From Neocallimastix lanati (nom. inval.) (Eukaryota > Neocallimastigomycota > Neocallimastigomycetes > Neocallimastigales > Neocallimastigaceae): a DNA stretch of 45,000 bases. Every line of letters starts with the position of its first letter. Within the stretch, counting starts at the first letter, position 1. The translations under genes and the position numbers were made by a program. The stretch is taken from positions 332,501 through 377,500 of the forward strand of contig JACVTC010000128.1 of NCBI GenBank assembly GCA_016946835.1. Reading direction: 5' to 3'. The notes under the pieces are model-generated. The model made no database searches. It worked only from the letters and a program-made list of their open reading frames with translations, and was not told the origin of the DNA. Positions 40,610-45,000 of this stretch are shown here, in pieces.

Positions 40610-43600
40610 ATGGTAATTAAAAAAAAAATCTGAATATTAGTAATATATTAAATTATTAAAAATGTTAAATATTTACCAATAAATATTTTTATATTATATA
40701 AATTTTAATTTCAATAAATAATATTAATTTAAAATTTATTTATTATAAAAAATCTTTTTTTATAATTTATTTAAAAATTAAAATTTAAATATTTTACATT
40801 TTTATATATATATATTATATAGAATCCTAGTCATGGATTAAATATTAAGAATGGAAAAGCAATTTTTTTTTTAACTAAAAAGACTGGAAATACAATTGAA
40901 GAAAGTAGTCAAAAGCAAACAGTAGAAACACAAACTTCTAAATTAGTCAAGTCTAATCGTACGTTGGAAAAAAAAAATAGATTTTATTTACAATTATTTA
41001 TTAATTTATAATATAATTTTATTTAATTTATTTTATGATATAAATATATCATTAAATTAAATATAAATATAATTAAAATTTTAAAACAAATGAACTTTAT
41101 ATCGTTTTATATTATAATTTTTGGAAATTATATATGTAGAAGAGAACAATAAAATGGATTCAAAAATGAAAGGTAAATTTTTTATAATTTTTTTTTTTTC
41201 TTCAAAATTTATTCATTTATACTTATAAAATTATTTTAATAAACATTTTCATTTAATTAATTATATTTCATAATATAAATTTTGGCTAAATATACTATAT
41301 ATGTTCTTCAAAATAAAAATGATGAAAATTTAATAATATTTATCTATATTAATTCAAACTTATTTCTAATTCCTTCTAATAAATACTTTTTAAAATCAAA
41401 TAATATCTTCAAATATATATTTTTATTTAATTATTTCAATAGAAGAAAAAAATAAGATAGATGAAGGTAAAATCTTATATTTACATGAAAATCTCATTAT
41501 TCATTTTAATTTTGTGAATATATATTTATTTAACATATCTTTATATATTCGATATATATATATATATATATATATATTTGAAAAATAGTTGGTAATAAGA
41601 ATAGTAAAAATGGTAAAATATGAAAGAAATTTTTTTCATATATATATATAATTTTAAATATTTTATAATAAAAATTAATAGAATAAATAAAATTTCAATT
41701 TTGATAGATATAAAAAATAAAGCTGAGCCGGTACATACTGTACCTATTGATAAAGAATTTTTAAAAAAATTTGTTAATAGGTTTGTAAAAGAAAAAATTG
41801 ATATAAATAATAAAGAAGAAGTTAATAAACAAGCTGCAAACGTATTAAACCAACTTAAAAAAATAAATAGTAAGAATACATCGAAGTTTATCGAATATAT
41901 AATATTAATATAGTTTATGTATTTTGGAAAAGTTTATTTAAAGTAAACTAATGGATAATTATAAATATATACCTTTAAATTAAAATGGATATTTTTAAAT
42001 TTTATTTAGATGGAAATTTGGCAACTTTTGATATGAGTAAATTAAAAAAAGTAATAAATAACAATTCAGAAAAACCAAAAGTAAGTAATATAAAAAGTTC
42101 ATTAAATATTACTAAAAATAAATTGTCAAAATCCTCTAAAGATGAAACCAATTCATCAAAGAAATCAATGAATAATAATATAAATACAACAACCAAATCC
42201 AAATATTTTTACTCGAAACCATCTCAGTCGTATATTCTTAGTGCTACTTTATCAAAAAAAGCAAAAGCTTCAACATCAAGTTCAAAAATTATTCACCAAA
42301 AATCAAAAGTTCCAATAAGTTATTTACAGAAAAATAATCTACGTAAATCCTTGAGATCAAATGATCCAAAAGAAAGTCATTTAAGAGTACCTTCTAATAA
42401 AGAGACACATAACTATGAGAAATCTCAAGAAAAATCAAATGAAAATAAAAATCAATCAATGGATATTACTACTAATTCAATTGGTGAATTAACTCATACT
42501 AAAGAACAAGAAAAAATAAATATAATAAATAATAGTGAAAAAGATAAAAATATAATTCATCAAAAGAAAACTACAACAAAGGAGAATGAAAAAAATACTG
42601 AAAAAAAGGAAACAAGTACTATTTCAGATATTAAAGAAAAACGAAATGAAAAGGCAGATTCAGATATGAAATCTCACATAATTGAAACGAATGTAAAGAA
42701 TGGAGAAAATGAAAATGAAAATCAAGTTTATAAACATTTAAATAGTTTAATTGATGATAGAATTAACAATGAGAGTTTATCTTCTGTAAATGTATCAACT
42801 TCAAAAATAATGAATCCATTAATAGAAGAAAATAATAATGATTATTCTGAAAATAAAAATTCAACTGAAAATAACGATCTTACTATTGAAAATAAATTTG
42901 AAAAAGAACAAATTATTAAAGATGAACCTATTGAAACAAGTAACACTTCTTCTCCTTCTAAGAATAATTTAGATAATACTGACATGATAGTTGATAAAAA
43001 AGATAGCAATAATGATAATGAAGATCTTATGGATATTGATTTAGATTTAAATGAAAAAGGTATTAAAGAAAATAAAAATTCAGGTATGATAAAAAGTCCA
43101 AAAATGAAAAATTCACCATCAAAAGTTACAATGAAAGAATTAATACCTATTCCAAGTCCAAATAAAGATAGAAATCAAGAAAAAAATAATTCTGAAATTA
43201 TTGATAAAAAGATATTAATTGATTCTGGTTCTAATTTAAAACAATTTAAAGAATCTGATATAGTAATGGAAGATAAAAAGAAAGATGAAGATGAATCAGA
43301 TAAAATGATAGAAAATGAAAAGAAAGATGGGGATGAAGCCCATAAAATTATGGAATATAAAAATAGAAAAGAGAATGAAATAGATAAATTTAAAGAAGAT
43401 GAAAGGAATATTATTAAGGAATCAAATAAATCCTTTAAGAAGATAGATGATGAAAAAGAATTTACTAAAATTATTGAAGTTAAAAAAGATAGTGAAGAAC
43501 AAATAAATAATATAGAAGAATCAAAGAAAATAGATGATGATAAAGAAATGGGTATAATTTTGGAAAATAAAGATAATAAAATTAATGAAGAAATAGATAA

Positions 43601-43743
43601 AAATTTAGATAATAAAAGCAATGAAAATAATAAAGAAATGGATATAGTTTTAGACAATGAAAATAATGAAAAAATTAATGAAATAAATGTAATTAAGAAT
43701 AAAATTATTAATAATAATAAAGAAATGAATATAGTATTAGAAG

Positions 43744-43774
<31 letters not shown>

Positions 43775-43823
43775 CAACAACAACAATAATAATAAAGAAA
43801 TGGATATAGTATTAGAAAAAGAC

Positions 43824-43889
<66 letters not shown>

Positions 43890-45000
43890 GTTAATAAAGA
43901 AATAAATGTAAATTTAGAAACTAAAAACACTGAAAATGTTAATGAAATGGATAAAATTTTAGAAAGGGAAGATAGAGAAAATCATAAAGAAATAGATATT
44001 ATATTAGAAAATGAAAACAATAAAAATGACAAAAATAAAAAGGAAATAATAGAAAAAGAAGAAAGGAAGGAGAAAGATGAAATTAAAAAATTAGATAAAA
44101 TTATAGAAGATGAAAAAAGCAGTGATAAAGTTATAGAGGATAATATAAATCAATCAATTAATAATAAGATAGAGACCAATTTTATTAATAAATATGAGGA
44201 ATCTAAAGATGATAAAGATTCAAATGAATTAATAAATAATGAAAGTCAAAAGAAAAACATTGAAAGTAATGGTAATATAATAGAAGATATGAACTTGATA
44301 AAAATCAACAATTTGAATAATATTAAAGAAAATGAAAAGGAAAAAAATGATGATAAAAAGAATGAAGGAAAAGAAGACTCTATGGATATAGATATACCTG
44401 TTGATAGTACTGATAAAATAGAAGAAAATGAAGATGAATTACTTAAAAATGACCAAAAAATGAAAAATAAAGTTAATAATAATTTAGATGTTAATATCAA
44501 AATAAATAGAAGAACAAGTGATAGAGGTAGAGAAAGTCCTAACATAAAATCTGAAGTTGAAGCAAAAGACGAAATTAGTAGTAAAAATATTAATATAGAT
44601 GAACCTACAAATATTAAACCTATTACCAATGCTAACCTTAATGAAGTTGACAATCATGATGAAAGTAGAAAAAGTAATACAAATGAAAAAGAAAAAGAAA
44701 ATAAAATTGATATTCCTAAACAATATATATCTTCAGATATTAATAATGAAATAGATACCATCATTGAAAATCGATTAAATGAAGCACTCAACGAATCTAT
44801 AAAACAATTTTTAAATAAAAATAAAGGTGATTTGGGTACTAAAAAATTATCCAAAGATAAAAATATTACACTTAGTAATGTTATTAATTTATTCATGGAC
44901 GATTCAGAGAATTCAGAGGGTTCAGAGAATTTAGAAAATTCAGAGGAAAATCGAGATAATAATGATGAAAGTTCAGTAAAAGATGAAACTAAAGAAAAGA
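40610..45000 (+). CDS. Large Asn/Lys/Glu-rich protein of unknown function, 3'-partial
   Basis: Proposed exons: 40610-40612 (ATG only), 40823-40958, 41140-41172, 41443-41466, 41589-41612, 41708-41869 and 42010 to past 45000. All phases match; introns 2-6 are all phase 1. Exon 7 stays open for 2991 bases in one frame, strong evidence of coding in A-rich DNA. About 1124 codons are visible. The early part reads NPSHGLNIKNGKAIFFLTKK, then TVPIDKEFLKKFVNRFVKEK and LATFDMSKLKKVIN. The remainder is hydrophilic and probably disordered, with Ser/Lys stretches, two poly-Asn runs (16 and 21) and repeated KEMDIVLEN-like motifs (43542-44012). I recognise no domain. The single-codon first exon is the weakest part of the model; the rest is well supported by frame. 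Confidence 0.78.
43542..44012 (+). repeat. Degenerate KEMDIVLEN protein repeat, 7 copies
   Basis: Within the large exon, nine-residue motifs recur: KEMGIILEN (43542), KEMDIVLDN (43632), KEMNIVLED (43719), KEMDIVLEK (43794), KEINVNLET (43896), NEMDKILER (43941) and KEIDIILEN (43986). Spacing is 45-102 bases, always in frame. Hydrophobic positions (M, I, V/I, L) are kept while linkers are Asn/Lys-rich. This pattern suggests short binding motifs in a disordered chain or a decayed tandem duplication. Confidence 0.8.
43746..43886 (+). repeat. Two poly-Asn codon runs
   Basis: AAT runs with five AAC codons encode 16 Asn (43746-43793) and pure AAT encodes 21 Asn (43824-43886), separated by KEMDIVLEKD. 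They are in frame with the host exon. The opposite strand gives a false poly-Leu frame. Confidence 0.93.

Noticed and set aside
43175-43930. Minus-strand poly-Leu/Ser ORF of 251 codons
   Set aside because: It is the reverse complement of the Asn/Lys/Glu-rich exon; AAT runs become ATT/TTA. The plus frame is open for about 3 kb and spliced, so this is a shadow. The same holds for 44246-44653, 44484-44723 and 44654-44896.

Overview
This is a eukaryotic window of extreme AT richness. Long stretches between genes and inside introns are almost pure A/T, full of poly(A), (TTA)n, (TTTA)n and T-run/A-run junctions. Genes stand out as islands of moderate base composition, cut by short GT-AG introns. 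This pattern, a eukaryotic ribosomal protein gene and trafficking genes, and two oxygen-sensitive class III (anaerobic) ribonucleotide reductase genes together suggest an anaerobic gut fungus (Neocallimastigomycota). That assignment is an inference from composition and gene content. No rRNA or tRNA gene was seen to fix it.

Layout. 1-4720 (-): M16-type zinc metalloprotease of the YOL098C kind, 11 exons, cut off at its 3' end and carrying one in-frame TAA. 4721-6839: gene-free DNA with two local duplications. 6840-9508: a cluster of LINE-type retrotransposon pieces. A young 5'-truncated copy with a poly(A) tail and a 15-bp target-site duplication sits inside an older copy of the same element. 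10434-11310 (-): ribosomal protein uS7/RPS5. 11711-12451 (+): intronless bacterial-looking metallo-beta-lactamase-fold hydrolase. 14013-15705 (+): CDKN3/KAP-like dual-specificity phosphatase. 17663-21342 (+): MON1. 22136-25009 (-): myotubularin-type phosphoinositide phosphatase. 26391-28403 (-): NrdD with its radical machinery intact. 32926-34806 (-): an NrdD paralogue with a full-length frame that has lost the active-site Cys pair and the glycyl-radical domain. 37828-39904 (-): LENG1/CIR-type protein. 40610 to the window end (+): a large Asn/Lys/Glu-rich protein of unknown function with symmetric micro-exons.

How the genes relate. MON1 (Rab7 activation with Ccz1) and myotubularin (PI3P turnover) both act on late endosome and vacuole identity and are convergent neighbours, but nothing shows that they are co-regulated. 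NrdD supplies deoxynucleotides without oxygen. Its NrdG activase is not in the window. The hydrolase and the NrdD genes lack introns, unlike their neighbours, which fits horizontal acquisition but does not prove it.

I joined exons by hand from conserved protein sequence, splice signals and reading-frame continuity. In every multi-exon model the phases match across all junctions. About a third of the inferred 3' splice sites are AAG rather than CAG or TAG.
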